64,000 bases of DNA, taken from contig JAFXTE010000053.1 of the NCBI GenBank assembly GCA_017525245.1, forward strand, positions 1 through 64,000, given 5' to 3'. The notes under the pieces are model-generated. The model made no database searches, had not been told where the DNA came from, and saw only the letters and a program-made list of their open reading frames with translations. Source of the stretch: Bacteroidales bacterium (GTDB taxonomy: Bacteria; Bacteroidota; Bacteroidia; Bacteroidales; WCHB1-69). The position numbers and the translations under genes were made by a program. Of the stretch, positions 1 to 7,863 are shown in pieces. Within the stretch, counting starts at the first letter, position 1; every line of letters starts with the position of its first letter.

Positions 1-58
1 AGATGGGCGGCGGGGAAATAGCTGCCGTTGCCTGAAGTTTCACGACCGCCGCCCATCT
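1..58. repeat. GC-rich inverted repeat at window edge
   Basis: Bases 1-13 are the exact reverse complement of bases 46-58, separated by 32 bases. The arms are GC-rich, unlike the AT-rich accessory DNA further on. The repeat may extend left of the window. No gene is apparent between 1 and 184. Confidence 0.5.
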
Positions 59-89
59 TCTTCCCCCTTTTCCTTGAATGTGGCGCACC

Positions 90-121
90 ATTCCGCCAGT
101 GACGATAGGAACTGGCGGAAT
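90..121. repeat. Perfect 11-bp hairpin
   Basis: Bases 90-100 and 111-121 form a perfect 11-bp inverted repeat with a 10-base loop. It lies about 65 bases past the stop of the leftward gene that ends at 185. It could stop that transcript, but no T tract follows it on either strand, so a classical terminator is not shown. Confidence 0.45.
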
Positions 122-184
122 CTCCTCCGTTCAAAGACAAATTTCCTCAAACAGTCTAAGGCATACTTGCGAAGCTTGAGTCCC

Positions 185-1348
185 TTACAATTTCGGCTCG
201 TCGAAGGGGAAGGATATCTCCACCGTCTCATGGTCGCGCTGGATCGTGAGGGTGATCTCCGTCATGCCGTCGAAAAAGGTCTTACGTTCCTCAAGAGAAA
301 TCCCCTTCACATCCCGTCCGTTGACAGCCGCGATGCGGTCGCCGTTTCGCAAACCGGCTTTCTCGGCATTGGATTCCTCAGCCAGACTGTTGACTATCCA
401 ATATCCGAGGGTACGGCTTCGGTCGGTGTAGGAAAATCCCCGCACGGGACTTTCAAATGGGTCATTGAACTTATTGTTCGGCCTAAGAAAAAGATGCTTT
501 TCCGGAAGGTCGATGATCATATCGAAACGTTCCCAGAAGTCATTGCCGACAATGCCGATGTATTCCTTGCTGGCGAGCGCCCCGCCCGTGTTGTTGCTGA
601 ATCCCATGACAATGTCGTTCATGGTGAAACCGCCCACCGAAGCGCTTTTCGCCCTGAAATCGCTGCCCGAAGATGCTCCGCCAATACCGCCGACAGCTGT
701 GGAGTATCGTATCTGCGGTGTGATGTTCGTCAAAGCATATTTCTGAGCCACCAAGCTCGTCAACTCCACCGAGCCGCCGCTGCCAAGGTCCATCAAACCC
801 TCACCTTCGATGATTTTTCCCTCACTAATTGTAACCGTCAGCGGCACATAGATGCGTTTATTATCATAGCGTATGGGAATTGAGGTAAAACCTTCGGTGC
901 TACCCAATTGGTCTTCAAAAGCCATCAGCTCATTCAAATAGTCTATCGTGATGACTTTGCCGCCCATATTGTCGATTCCCAGTATGCCGTCGGCGTAATC
1001 GCCCACGATGGGCTTAAGCTGGATGATGGGAGAGATGTCGCTCACATACTCTTGACCCGAAACGGTGTAAGTCAGCTCGTTGACGATGACCCGTACCGTT
1101 TCCTGACTGTTTCCGGCGCCGCCCATCCTGCCCTCGACTATCCTACTGTATTGGAGATTACTGTCGGCAACGAAAATGCTGTCGATGCAGGTGTAGGGGG
1201 AACCGGTGTCGAAGACCAGCCGTGCCGTTTTCCCGTTGACCTTTGATTCCAGGTAGAGATGGCTGTAATAGAGGATATTGTTCATCTGCTGCCCCATGAG
1301 GGTGGAGAAGCAGAAGACGGCCGTCAGGAAAAGCAGTGTCTTTTTCAT
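185..1348 (-). CDS. Secreted retropepsin-like aspartic protease with C-terminal PDZ domain
   Basis: This is a 387-aa protein with an N-terminal signal peptide (residues 1-20, ending MGQQ). A DTGS motif lies at 47-50 and a second, DLGS, at 187-190, as expected for a two-lobed aspartic-protease fold. The second motif has Leu where Thr is usual. A PDZ domain occupies roughly 310-385 and contains an AGLRNGD segment. The protein is probably periplasmic or exported and cleaves or binds peptides. I chose the internal ATG at 1348 because the signal peptide begins there and a TACCTTTG promoter box lies about 35 bases upstream; a longer in-frame start exists upstream but would put non-signal residues first. 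The gene is transcribed alone. Family assignment is good; substrate is unknown. Confidence 0.8.
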   Translation of the reverse strand: MKKTLLFLTAVFCFSTLMGQQMNNILYYSHLYLESKVNGKTARLVFDTGSPYTCIDSIFVADSNLQYSRIVEGRMGGAGNSQETVRVIVNELTYTVSGQEYVSDISPIIQLKPIVGDYADGILGIDNMGGKVITIDYLNELMAFEDQLGSTEGFTSIPIRYDNKRIYVPLTVTISEGKIIEGEGLMDLGSGGSVELTSLVAQKYALTNITPQIRYSTAVGGIGGASSGSDFRAKSASVGGFTMNDIVMGFSNNTGGALASKEYIGIVGNDFWERFDMIIDLPEKHLFLRPNNKFNDPFESPVRGFSYTDRSRTLGYWIVNSLAEESNAEKAGLRNGDRIAAVNGRDVKGISLEERKTFFDGMTEITLTIQRDHETVEISFPFDEPKL

Positions 1349-1383
1349 TTGCAATTTGCGATATTTGGTGAAAAACAACGCCG

Positions 1384-1391
1384 CAAAGGTA
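1384..1391 (-). promoter_or_regulatory. Bacteroidetes -7 box for the protease gene
   Basis: Read on the minus strand the sequence is TACCTTTG, a match to TAnnTTTG. It sits about 35 bases upstream of the ATG at 1348 and supports that start. Confidence 0.5.
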
Positions 1392-1491
1392 CACAAAATA
1401 ATGGTTTGGGGTTGAGGATTATCGAAACGGGGTGAGATGTGGAAAGATGCTCCGAGAGGCAACTTTCGATATCAGGCACTGTCACAGCCAA

Positions 1492-1747
1492 AGAAAACAA
1501 TGTGATTTTGGAATTATATTTGTGTATTTTTGCAGCGTCAAAAACTAACGATGCTAAGACAATAAAAACTAATAATGCTAAGACGAAATAAACTAACAGG
1601 AATAAAAGTACTACAAAAACGGCAATAACACAAAAGAAATTGGCGGAGTCGCTGGCGGTGATAGAGAAGGCGAGCGTGGGGGGGGGAAGTGTGGTTTATT
1701 GGGAGGTTAATGTAAGAAGAGGTGTTCCTCTCTTCCTCAAGATTTGA
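1492..1747 (+). other. Gene-poor leader with promoter boxes and an open coding-like scrap
   Basis: Boxes of the TAnnTTTG type occur at 1515-1522 and 1524-1531. They are followed by a short direct repeat (ACTAAxxATGCTAAGAC at about 1544 and 1569). An open frame from 1592 to the TGA at 1745-1747 reads as a plausible protein tail (contains KKLAESLAVIEKAS and VVYWEVNV) but has no usable start and is preceded by a stop. It may be a decayed gene end next to the defence island. This is inference, with low confidence in any function. Confidence 0.25.
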
Positions 1748-1764
1748 CGAATAAGGATTTTTTG

Positions 1765-1772
1765 TATTTTTG
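1765..1772 (+). promoter_or_regulatory. -7 box for the AAA ATPase/TOPRIM operon
   Basis: TATTTTTG, a perfect TAnnTTTG match, lies 23 bases before the ATG at 1796, with an AT-rich leader between. Confidence 0.5.
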
Positions 1773-1795
1773 CAAACTAATTTGAATAAAAATAT

Positions 1796-3178
1796 ATGCT
1801 GACATATATTAAAGTAAACGGTTTTAAGTCGTTTCAAGATTTTGAAATGACGTTCACTCCCTTGACGATTATCGCCGGGACCAATGCAGCAGGGAAAAGT
1901 AATTTGTTTGATGCGTTGCGTCTTTTGTCCAGACTTGCTGAAGTCGATAAAATCCATACCGCTTTTCGCGAGGAGCAAAGAGGTGACATGCATGAGCTTT
2001 TCACCCAATATGACAATGGCGAATGTGCATCTATTATGGAGTTTGTTGTTGAGTTGCTGGTTAACAAGAAGATTACAGATGCCTGGGGCGCGACCGCAAC
2101 TTTAAAATACACAAGACTGCGTTATGAGTTAAAAATCAAGCACTTCATTAACGAAAACGGGTTGGAAGACTTGGAAGTAGTGCATGAATATCTAAGTACC
2201 ATAAAACATAACGATGATCATTGGATAAAACTCATTCCGAACAAACAAATGGAGCTATGGCGGCCTAAAGTTGTAACGGGCAAGCGAGGTGTTCCCTATA
2301 TTGAAACAAAAGTCGAAAACGGCATTCCTGTTGTTTACATTCCGCAAGACGGGACTCCCGGAAAAAAACGTGTCATTAATCTACAACATGCAAAAAAAAC
2401 GATACTGAGCAGTTTTGATTCCGTAGATTTCCGACACATTCTCGCCGCAAAAGAGGAAATGAGGAGTTGGCAATTCCTTCAACTGAATCCTGAAGACTTA
2501 AGGCAACCCACAAGCAAGAAAGACGGAGAGGACACCATTTCTTTCTCTGGGAAAAATTTAGCCGCAGCACTTTATCGAATCAAACAAAAAGATCCATACT
2601 CTTTGGTGGAAATTTCAAGAAAACTGAGCAGTTTTATCCCGAATTACACCGAAGTTGAAGTGAAAGATGATGTTGAGAACAAGCAATATGTGATCTATCT
2701 AAAAGGGGAAGACGGAAAAGAATACTCTTCAAGAGTTCTTTCGGAAGGGACACTTCGGATGCTCGCATTGTGTATCTTGGAGCAAGATGACAAACACACA
2801 GGTCTTTTGTGTTTTGAAGAGCCAGAAAACGGCATTCATCCGTTTCGAATTAAAACAATGGTTGACCTGTTGAAAGATTTGTCAACAGATTTTGCAGATT
2901 CGGAAATGCCTTTAAGACAAGTCATTGTCAACACGCATTCCCCATTACTTGTCAATATCATTCATAAGCACTGGGTGAAAGACCTCAATGTTTCGCTTCA
3001 CTTTGCCGAAATGCGGACCAGAATACAGGAGATAAACGGAAAAAAACAGAAGACAAAGTTCACGACCATTCTTCCGGTGGCAAAAGATGGTCAACTGTCG
3101 CTGCCTATCTCTGAACAGGACAAAAAAGTCTCCATACTTACCGTAAACGAATATCTAACCTCATTAAACGGAGAATAA
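1796..3178 (+). CDS. AAA (ABC-type) ATPase, abortive-infection-like
   Basis: This 460-aa ATPase belongs to the RecF/SMC/OLD-like group (AAA_15/AAA_21 type). The N-terminus MLTYIKVNGFKSF leads into the Walker A motif GTNAAGKS at residues 28-35. A signature LSEGTLRM lies near 314, Walker B LLCFEEPENG near 335, and a switch histidine in NTHSP near 378. The gene is separated by 2 bases from a TOPRIM-like gene. That arrangement is known from AbiL-like and PARIS-like (AriA/AriB) anti-phage pairs, in which the ATPase senses and holds the nuclease. The sequence does not decide which family it belongs to. Position beside a retron supports a defence role. ATPase fold is certain; biological role is inferred. 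Confidence 0.75.
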   Translation: MLTYIKVNGFKSFQDFEMTFTPLTIIAGTNAAGKSNLFDALRLLSRLAEVDKIHTAFREEQRGDMHELFTQYDNGECASIMEFVVELLVNKKITDAWGATATLKYTRLRYELKIKHFINENGLEDLEVVHEYLSTIKHNDDHWIKLIPNKQMELWRPKVVTGKRGVPYIETKVENGIPVVYIPQDGTPGKKRVINLQHAKKTILSSFDSVDFRHILAAKEEMRSWQFLQLNPEDLRQPTSKKDGEDTISFSGKNLAAALYRIKQKDPYSLVEISRKLSSFIPNYTEVEVKDDVENKQYVIYLKGEDGKEYSSRVLSEGTLRMLALCILEQDDKHTGLLCFEEPENGIHPFRIKTMVDLLKDLSTDFADSEMPLRQVIVNTHSPLLVNIIHKHWVKDLNVSLHFAEMRTRIQEINGKKQKTKFTTILPVAKDGQLSLPISEQDKKVSILTVNEYLTSLNGE

Positions 3179-3180
3179 TC

Positions 3181-3855
3181 ATGGCGGCGAGACAGGTTTT
3201 TGTTGGATTCACAACAGAGGGAAGTACTGATGTTCGTTTCCTGAGGAAGATCATAGAAAGGTCTTTTGAAGAAATCGCGTACGAGTGTCAGGGAGACGTG
3301 GAGCCCGTAGTCTGGCCATTGGATGTTAAAAAGACAGACCTTTCGTTTTGTGAATACGCATTGAAAGCAGCGCAACAAGGGGTTGAGGAGATAGGGATGA
3401 TGATTCTTTGCATACATTCAGATGCCGATGACGCCACAAATCAAAACGTACTTGACAATAAAATTGCTCCGGCACGGGATTTGATTAACGCCCAGCGTGA
3501 CAGCTCCACATGCAAAACACTTGTTCCTGTGATTCCTGTTCAGATGATGGAAGCTTGGATGTTAGCTGATACAGATTTGTTAAAGAAAGAGATTGGGACC
3601 ACCAAAACAGACAATGAACTCAAGATTAACCGAGCTCCCGAAACGATAGCTGACCCCAAGGCAACCATTGAAGAAGCGATCAGGATAGCGCGACAGGAAA
3701 AGACGAAACGCAAAAGAAAGGAATTGAAAATAGGGGATCTCTACCTTCCTATAGGCCAAAAAGTGTCTATTGACAAGTTGTTGAGACTCCCTTCGTACAG
3801 GCAGTTCCAAAATGACATCAGACAAGCCTATCGGGAATTGCGTTTGATGAAATAA
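3181..3855 (+). CDS. TOPRIM-like (DUF4276/AbiLii-type) nuclease candidate
   Basis: A 224-aa protein that starts 2 bases after the ATPase stop, so the two are probably translated together. Its N-terminus reads VFVGFTTEGSTDVRFL, which gives the TOPRIM acidic position at Glu13. A second acidic cluster, HSDADD, has Asp81-Ala82-Asp83, matching the DxD of TOPRIM domains. The C-terminal half is basic (KTKRKRKELK) and could bind nucleic acid. The pairing with an ABC-type ATPase is typical of AbiL-like and PARIS-like systems, where the TOPRIM partner is the toxic nuclease. The DUF4276 assignment is from memory of the motif pattern; metal-dependent nuclease activity is inferred. Confidence 0.6.
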   Translation: MAARQVFVGFTTEGSTDVRFLRKIIERSFEEIAYECQGDVEPVVWPLDVKKTDLSFCEYALKAAQQGVEEIGMMILCIHSDADDATNQNVLDNKIAPARDLINAQRDSSTCKTLVPVIPVQMMEAWMLADTDLLKKEIGTTKTDNELKINRAPETIADPKATIEEAIRIARQEKTKRKRKELKIGDLYLPIGQKVSIDKLLRLPSYRQFQNDIRQAYRELRLMK

Positions 3856-4308
3856 TCGTGTTCGTTTGCAAAACCTGCGTCGACCTCCACGACAAATCCA
3901 CGGGGCTGTACCTTTATGGGGATTTGTATGTGGCGGATGAGTTTATGAGGGAGAAGGAAGAGGGGTGGTGTCGCCGTTCAAAAAATTCATTATCTTTGCC
4001 GCCCAAATCAATCGGAATTTTAAACTAAAAACGAAGAATATATATGTAAAGTACTTGGGTACTACTTGGGTGTAGAGGCGCAAATTTTTGTGTCTCTACA
4101 AAAACACGTACTGTTAATCCGACTATTTTTTTTATTTTTGCCGTGTCAAACGTCCGTGGCCTGACAGCGGGTTCGCGGGTGGGCGACGAAACATAATAAA
4201 AGGTATCGAGTCAACGTCTTATCTGCGGCTTGTTCAAATCTCGCAAATAAGAAATTTTTCTGTAGAGCGTAATCCGAAAAATACTATTTTTGCACCGAAA
4301 AATCAATA
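3856..4308 (+). other. Intergenic region with several promoter-like boxes and a gene scrap
   Basis: No complete gene is present. Bases about 3855-4025 form an open frame without a start codon (contains VDLHDKSTGLYLYGDLYVAD), which reads like a protein tail and may be a relic. TAnnTTTG boxes lie at 3991-3998, 4133-4140 and 4285-4292, in addition to the one used by the retron RNA at 4335-4342. The stacking suggests successive losses of genes or additional small RNAs upstream of the retron. Confidence 0.35.
4071..4100. repeat. REP-like hairpin (TGTAGAGGCG family)
   Basis: Bases 4071-4080 and 4091-4100 pair over 10 positions (two G-U pairs) with a 10-base loop. The arm is a variant of the TGTAGAGACG arm seen at 42308 and 50677, so it belongs to a dispersed hairpin family in this genome. 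Confidence 0.55.
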
Positions 4309-4342
4309 CGAACATTCCGTTCGTGATCGTGGTGTATTTTTG
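4309..4342 (+). promoter_or_regulatory. Retron RNA promoter with CGAAC-N5-GTTCG palindrome
   Basis: A TATTTTTG box lies at 4335-4342. CGAAC (4309-4313) and GTTCG (4319-4323) form a palindrome with a 5-base spacer that ends exactly 11 bases before the box, where a -33 element would be. The same element with the same spacing stands before the two divergent genes at 8478 and 8730. A canonical TTTG -33 element is not evident, so an activator or repressor bound to the palindrome is likely. The WYL protein encoded in the same operon is a natural candidate, but this is inference. Confidence 0.6.
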
Positions 4343-4348
4343 CATCAT

Positions 4349-4575
4349 AAAACTAATGGAGTGATTGTTCTTTGAAACAGGAGAGAACCGAAAATGTATT
4401 TTGAAACCGTCCGGCGTGGCTTTGCCCTGCAGTAGCAGATTCGCGGGATGTCCCATTCTATGAATAGGGATACTAATGTTAGAATGTTATCGTATGATTC
4501 GTATATTCGTATATCGTGATCGTGTGACTATATTGTTGTAAATAAAGAAAAGCAGTTTCGGTTTTCTCCTCTTTT
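4349..4575 (+). ncRNA. Putative retron msr-msd RNA
   Basis: The sequence just upstream of the reverse transcriptase gene carries the hallmark of a retron template RNA. Bases 4379-4393 (a1) and 4556-4570 (a2) are complementary over 15 bp with a single G-U pair. Pairing resumes for about 4 bp outward after one mismatch. Between them lie short hairpins (GGC-ttt-GCC at 4418-4426, CTGC-agta-GCAG at 4427-4438) and longer alternatives: TCCCATT pairing with AAT-A-GGGA (4451-4470), or CATTCTA 4454-4460 with TAGAATG 4480-4486. A promoter box ends at 4342, giving an expected start near 4349. I could not place the branching guanosine or the msd boundary, so ends are approximate. The RT gene follows 17 bases after the end given here. 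Confidence 0.65.
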
Positions 4576-4592
4576 AGAAATTGATTTGAATT

Positions 4593-5819
4593 ATGGATAG
4601 AGAAGAAATTGCAAATACTATACGATTAATAGAAACTAAAAACGATTTCTTGGAACTTTTGAATCGTATCAAACGCGAAAACATCGATTTCGCGGATAAT
4701 CAAGATCAAAAGACATATCCTTTTACCATGAGGCAACTCAATTTCTACATCAACCCGAAGCATACAACAGGACGTTATAAAGAATTCTATATCAAAAAGA
4801 AGTCAGGTGGAATGCGACGGATAACGGCTCCACGCACTAAGACATTTCAATTGATGTTATCTGCGGTCAACGAGATACTTAAAGCTGTATATGTCCCTAC
4901 GCAATTTGCAACAGGATTTGTAGAAGGCCGATCTATCGTGGATAATGCTGTTCCTCATCAGAACCAATATTACGTTTTCAATACAGATTTGAAGGATTTC
5001 TTCCCGAGCATTGACCAAGCGCGTGTGTGGAAACGATTACAAGTCAAGCCCTATATTTTTCCAGAAAAAATCGCAAACCTTATTGCTGGGTTGTGTTCAA
5101 TGCAGATGATTTCCAAAGAAGATGGCGAGGATACCATCCGCTATGTTCTGCCACAAGGAGCCCCCACATCCCCAATTCTCACAAATATGATTTGTGAACG
5201 TCTCGACAGACAACTTGCCGGATTAGCTAAACGTTACGGTCTTCGATATACCCGGTATGCGGATGATATCACTTTCAGTTCCCTTCACAACATTTATCAA
5301 GAAGGAGGAGAATTCAGAAAGGAACTTGAACATATCATCAAAGAGCAGAGATTTACGATTAACAACGAAAAGACCCGCTTGCAAAAGGCCGGTGAACGTC
5401 AAGAGGTAACTGGACTGGTCGTGAATCAAAGGGTAAATGTCCCCAATCAATATGTACGCAACATTAGGAATCTTCTCTACATTTGGGACAGATATGGATA
5501 TGATGTTGCCTACAATTGTTTTTTACCGAAATATCAAAAGGAGAAGGGGCACGTCAAGAAAGAGAAACCGAATCTTTCTAACGTCATAGAGGGGAAGTTG
5601 CTGTATCTGAAAATGGTGAAAGGAGAAAATGACCCTGTTTATAGACGATTGTTTGATAAATTTAATTCTTTAACAACACCTGATCATGCTCAAGAAATAG
5701 AAATGTCCGAAGGGGTTAGTATAGAACAACTTGTAGCATTGATGGAACCTGACATTTCAGATATTGATAAGTTGAATAACGATCTTGATGAATTATTGAT
5801 GCGATCTTATGGAGGATAA
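4593..5819 (+). CDS. Retron-type reverse transcriptase
   Basis: A 408-aa RNA-directed DNA polymerase. Visible motifs are MRRITAPRTK (74-83), the retron-specific NAxxH as N118-A-V-P-H122, motif A TDLKDFFPSI with catalytic Asp132, QGAPTSP (188-194), the catalytic YADD at 222-225, and VTGLVVN from 272. NAxxH and VTG together distinguish retron RTs from group II intron and DGR enzymes. Length is a little above that of minimal retron RTs. The enzyme should reverse-transcribe the RNA encoded just upstream into msDNA linked to that RNA. The stop overlaps the next gene by 11 bases, so RT and the 293-aa protein are translationally coupled. The family call is secure; the retron subtype is not assigned. 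Confidence 0.85.
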   Translation: MDREEIANTIRLIETKNDFLELLNRIKRENIDFADNQDQKTYPFTMRQLNFYINPKHTTGRYKEFYIKKKSGGMRRITAPRTKTFQLMLSAVNEILKAVYVPTQFATGFVEGRSIVDNAVPHQNQYYVFNTDLKDFFPSIDQARVWKRLQVKPYIFPEKIANLIAGLCSMQMISKEDGEDTIRYVLPQGAPTSPILTNMICERLDRQLAGLAKRYGLRYTRYADDITFSSLHNIYQEGGEFRKELEHIIKEQRFTINNEKTRLQKAGERQEVTGLVVNQRVNVPNQYVRNIRNLLYIWDRYGYDVAYNCFLPKYQKEKGHVKKEKPNLSNVIEGKLLYLKMVKGENDPVYRRLFDKFNSLTTPDHAQEIEMSEGVSIEQLVALMEPDISDIDKLNNDLDELLMRSYGG

Positions 5820-6690
5820 AATAAAGACAACGGTTGAAAAAATCGTAAAATTGGCAAAAGCAGACGATTCTTTTGCAAAAGAATTGCGGAAATACCTGGA
5901 TGAAATGTTTCCTGACAATACATCTGTCGCTGATAGTGCTATAAAAAAAGACATAAAAACGATTCGCGAAACACTAGAAATCAGGTCTGACGTAAGTATA
6001 TCGTATGATTTCATTCAGAATCGTCGATTGCGCGATCAGCTGATTATTGACAATTTGCGGATGGAAAACGTTCTAATGGATACAAGAATGAAATCTACAG
6101 ATCGTTTTGTGGATTTTTGCATAAATGCTTTTTATCAGATAGAAAATATCATCAATTATTACTTCATCAAAACATATCCTCAAAGATCTGTATTGTTAGA
6201 CGCCCTTGAAAAAGCCACCGCAGAAGATGGTGAATTTGCCTTTCGACGGTCTGATTCCAAAGGAGAAATGTATATACCATTTGTATTTAAGGTTAATTCT
6301 TTTTATCATTTATTGCTTCCAAATGACAAATTTCACTTTACGGTTACGAGTCTTAGAAAACTGCGAAATCTGAAACTGCATAGGGCTTCTTTCAATGAAG
6401 CATTTGATGAAAGCGATTTCTCGAGTTTTTTTCAATATCAAAACTTCGATTCAATTCGTGAAGGCTTAAAAAGAATAGTCAATGCTGTTAAAGAACAAGA
6501 CGGTTATTATTATTGTGAGGCAGCGGTTAAGTCGTTGTTACCAGGTGCGTGCATGGTCTCCTTTGATGGACATGGCATTGATATTACAGGGAATTCTTAT
6601 CAGAAACTAAAGAAAGTAGGAATTACCAGCAGTAGTAAGGTACTCCTGCACATGCATTATAAAGAAGTTGTTGATTTTACACTCATATAA
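5809..6690 (+). CDS. Retron-associated protein of unknown family, possible HEPN-like effector
   Basis: A 293-aa protein that starts inside the RT gene (11-base overlap), which makes it the probable effector or structural partner of this retron. Residues 1-60 are charged and helical. A long helix follows near 95-125 (contains FCINAFYQIENIINYYF), then a segment reading LRKLRNLKLHR, which includes R186-N-L-K-L-H191. That R-x4-H pattern after a long helix resembles the active-site helix of HEPN ribonucleases. The C-terminal 60 residues (240-293) look beta-rich and separate. I do not recognise the family by full sequence. HEPN assignment is a motif-level inference; alternatives are a purely structural msDNA-binding protein or another helical toxin. 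Codon use is AT-rich like its neighbours. Confidence 0.5.
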   Translation: MEDKIKTTVEKIVKLAKADDSFAKELRKYLDEMFPDNTSVADSAIKKDIKTIRETLEIRSDVSISYDFIQNRRLRDQLIIDNLRMENVLMDTRMKSTDRFVDFCINAFYQIENIINYYFIKTYPQRSVLLDALEKATAEDGEFAFRRSDSKGEMYIPFVFKVNSFYHLLLPNDKFHFTVTSLRKLRNLKLHRASFNEAFDESDFSSFFQYQNFDSIREGLKRIVNAVKEQDGYYYCEAAVKSLLPGACMVSFDGHGIDITGNSYQKLKKVGITSSSKVLLHMHYKEVVDFTLI

Positions 6691-6700
6691 CCATACAGAT

Positions 6701-7735
6701 ATGCCTGCCAATAAGAATGCAACTACCCGCTATAAGTATCTTGATGAATTGCTTTCAGACAAGTATCATGCATACGACATTCATGATCTAACTCGTCTTT
6801 GCAATGAGAAATTGACGGAGGACGGTTGGACTGCAGTCTCACAACGTTGCATAGAGAAAGATATCTATTATATCGAATATGGCCCGTTCTCGGCCGAAAT
6901 CGAGCGTTATCGTCAAGATGGCAAACGGTGTTTGAGATATGCCGACCCTTCATTTTCCATTTTTCAAAAATCGTTGACCAAAGAGGAACGCCACCTGCTG
7001 TCTGAAGTTTTGAACACACTCGGTCAATTTGACGGATTGGATAATTTCGAATGGCTTGGAGCGATGCGTGCAAAATTGAAACTGACCGAACATCCCAAAG
7101 CCATCATTTTTGCACACAATCCCTATTTACAAAATTCCGCGTTGCTCGGTGAATTGTTTAATTACGTTGTCAACAAGGTGGTTATTCGCATCCAATATCG
7201 TTCTTTTAATGAAGACTCTGACATGATAGTCTTGTTCCATCCATACTTACTGAAACAGTACAATGAGCGTTGGTTTTTGCTCGGTCTGGATAATGATGAC
7301 GGAAAAATAAAATCGTTAGCTTTAGATAGGATAAAAAAGCTTAAGCAGTGTACAACAATCTCATACAGACCGTGCAGTACGAACATATCAGCAATGTTTG
7401 AAGATATAGTTGGTGTCACTCTTTATGAGAACCGGCCTGTGGAACGTATTGTGTTTTGGGTAAGTGACGATGCACATCCTTATGTACATACCAAACCTAT
7501 TCACGAATCGCAAACTCCATTGAGAGGTAATAGTGCACTTCGTTTAAGAAATCTTCATCCAACACTTCATAATGGAGCGTTTTATTCCATCAATTGCATT
7601 GAAAATTATGAACTTGTTCGTGAACTATCTTCTTTCGGAGCTGAGTTGGTAGTAATTACTCCAGAAAGCATTAGAAACAAGGTGATGACTCGTGCCAAGA
7701 AAATGGTTGATGCATACGAACTGTTGGGGAAATAA
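6701..7735 (+). CDS. WYL-domain transcriptional regulator
   Basis: A 344-aa protein. The N-terminal about 90 residues form a likely winged-helix region (contains YDIHDLTRLCNEKL), the middle contains a WYL-type domain around HPYLLKQYNERWFLLGLD, and the C-terminus is a WCX-like tail. I chose the ATG at 6701, 10 bases after the preceding stop; a TTG start at 6668 would overlap the upstream gene by 23 bases and adds residues unlike the family. WYL proteins sense nucleotides or nucleic-acid ligands and often regulate bacterial defence operons. As the last gene of the retron operon it could bind the palindrome repeated at 4309, 8553 and 8673. Family is well supported; the target is inferred. Confidence 0.75.
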   Translation: MPANKNATTRYKYLDELLSDKYHAYDIHDLTRLCNEKLTEDGWTAVSQRCIEKDIYYIEYGPFSAEIERYRQDGKRCLRYADPSFSIFQKSLTKEERHLLSEVLNTLGQFDGLDNFEWLGAMRAKLKLTEHPKAIIFAHNPYLQNSALLGELFNYVVNKVVIRIQYRSFNEDSDMIVLFHPYLLKQYNERWFLLGLDNDDGKIKSLALDRIKKLKQCTTISYRPCSTNISAMFEDIVGVTLYENRPVERIVFWVSDDAHPYVHTKPIHESQTPLRGNSALRLRNLHPTLHNGAFYSINCIENYELVRELSSFGAELVVITPESIRNKVMTRAKKMVDAYELLGK

Positions 7736-7796
7736 TTTCTCTCATTGTGGAACTCGGACTAATTGTTTTTTTTAACGAATCTAATCCGAGATTTAT

Positions 7797-7838
7797 AAAA
7801 AAGGACTTTCATAACTCTTTGTTATGAAGGCCCTTTTG
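7797..7838. terminator. Bidirectional terminator between convergent genes
   Basis: The stem formed by 7806-7815 and 7821-7830 has a TCTTT loop and extends outward through GG/CC to flanking A and T tracts. It lies between the WYL gene (stop 7735) and the convergent gene ending at 7864 and can serve both strands. A second, weaker inverted repeat (CTCGGA/TCCGAG) lies just upstream near 7753-7790. Confidence 0.75.
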
Positions 7839-7863
7839 CTTTCACGATGCCGTGTTCTGCCTT

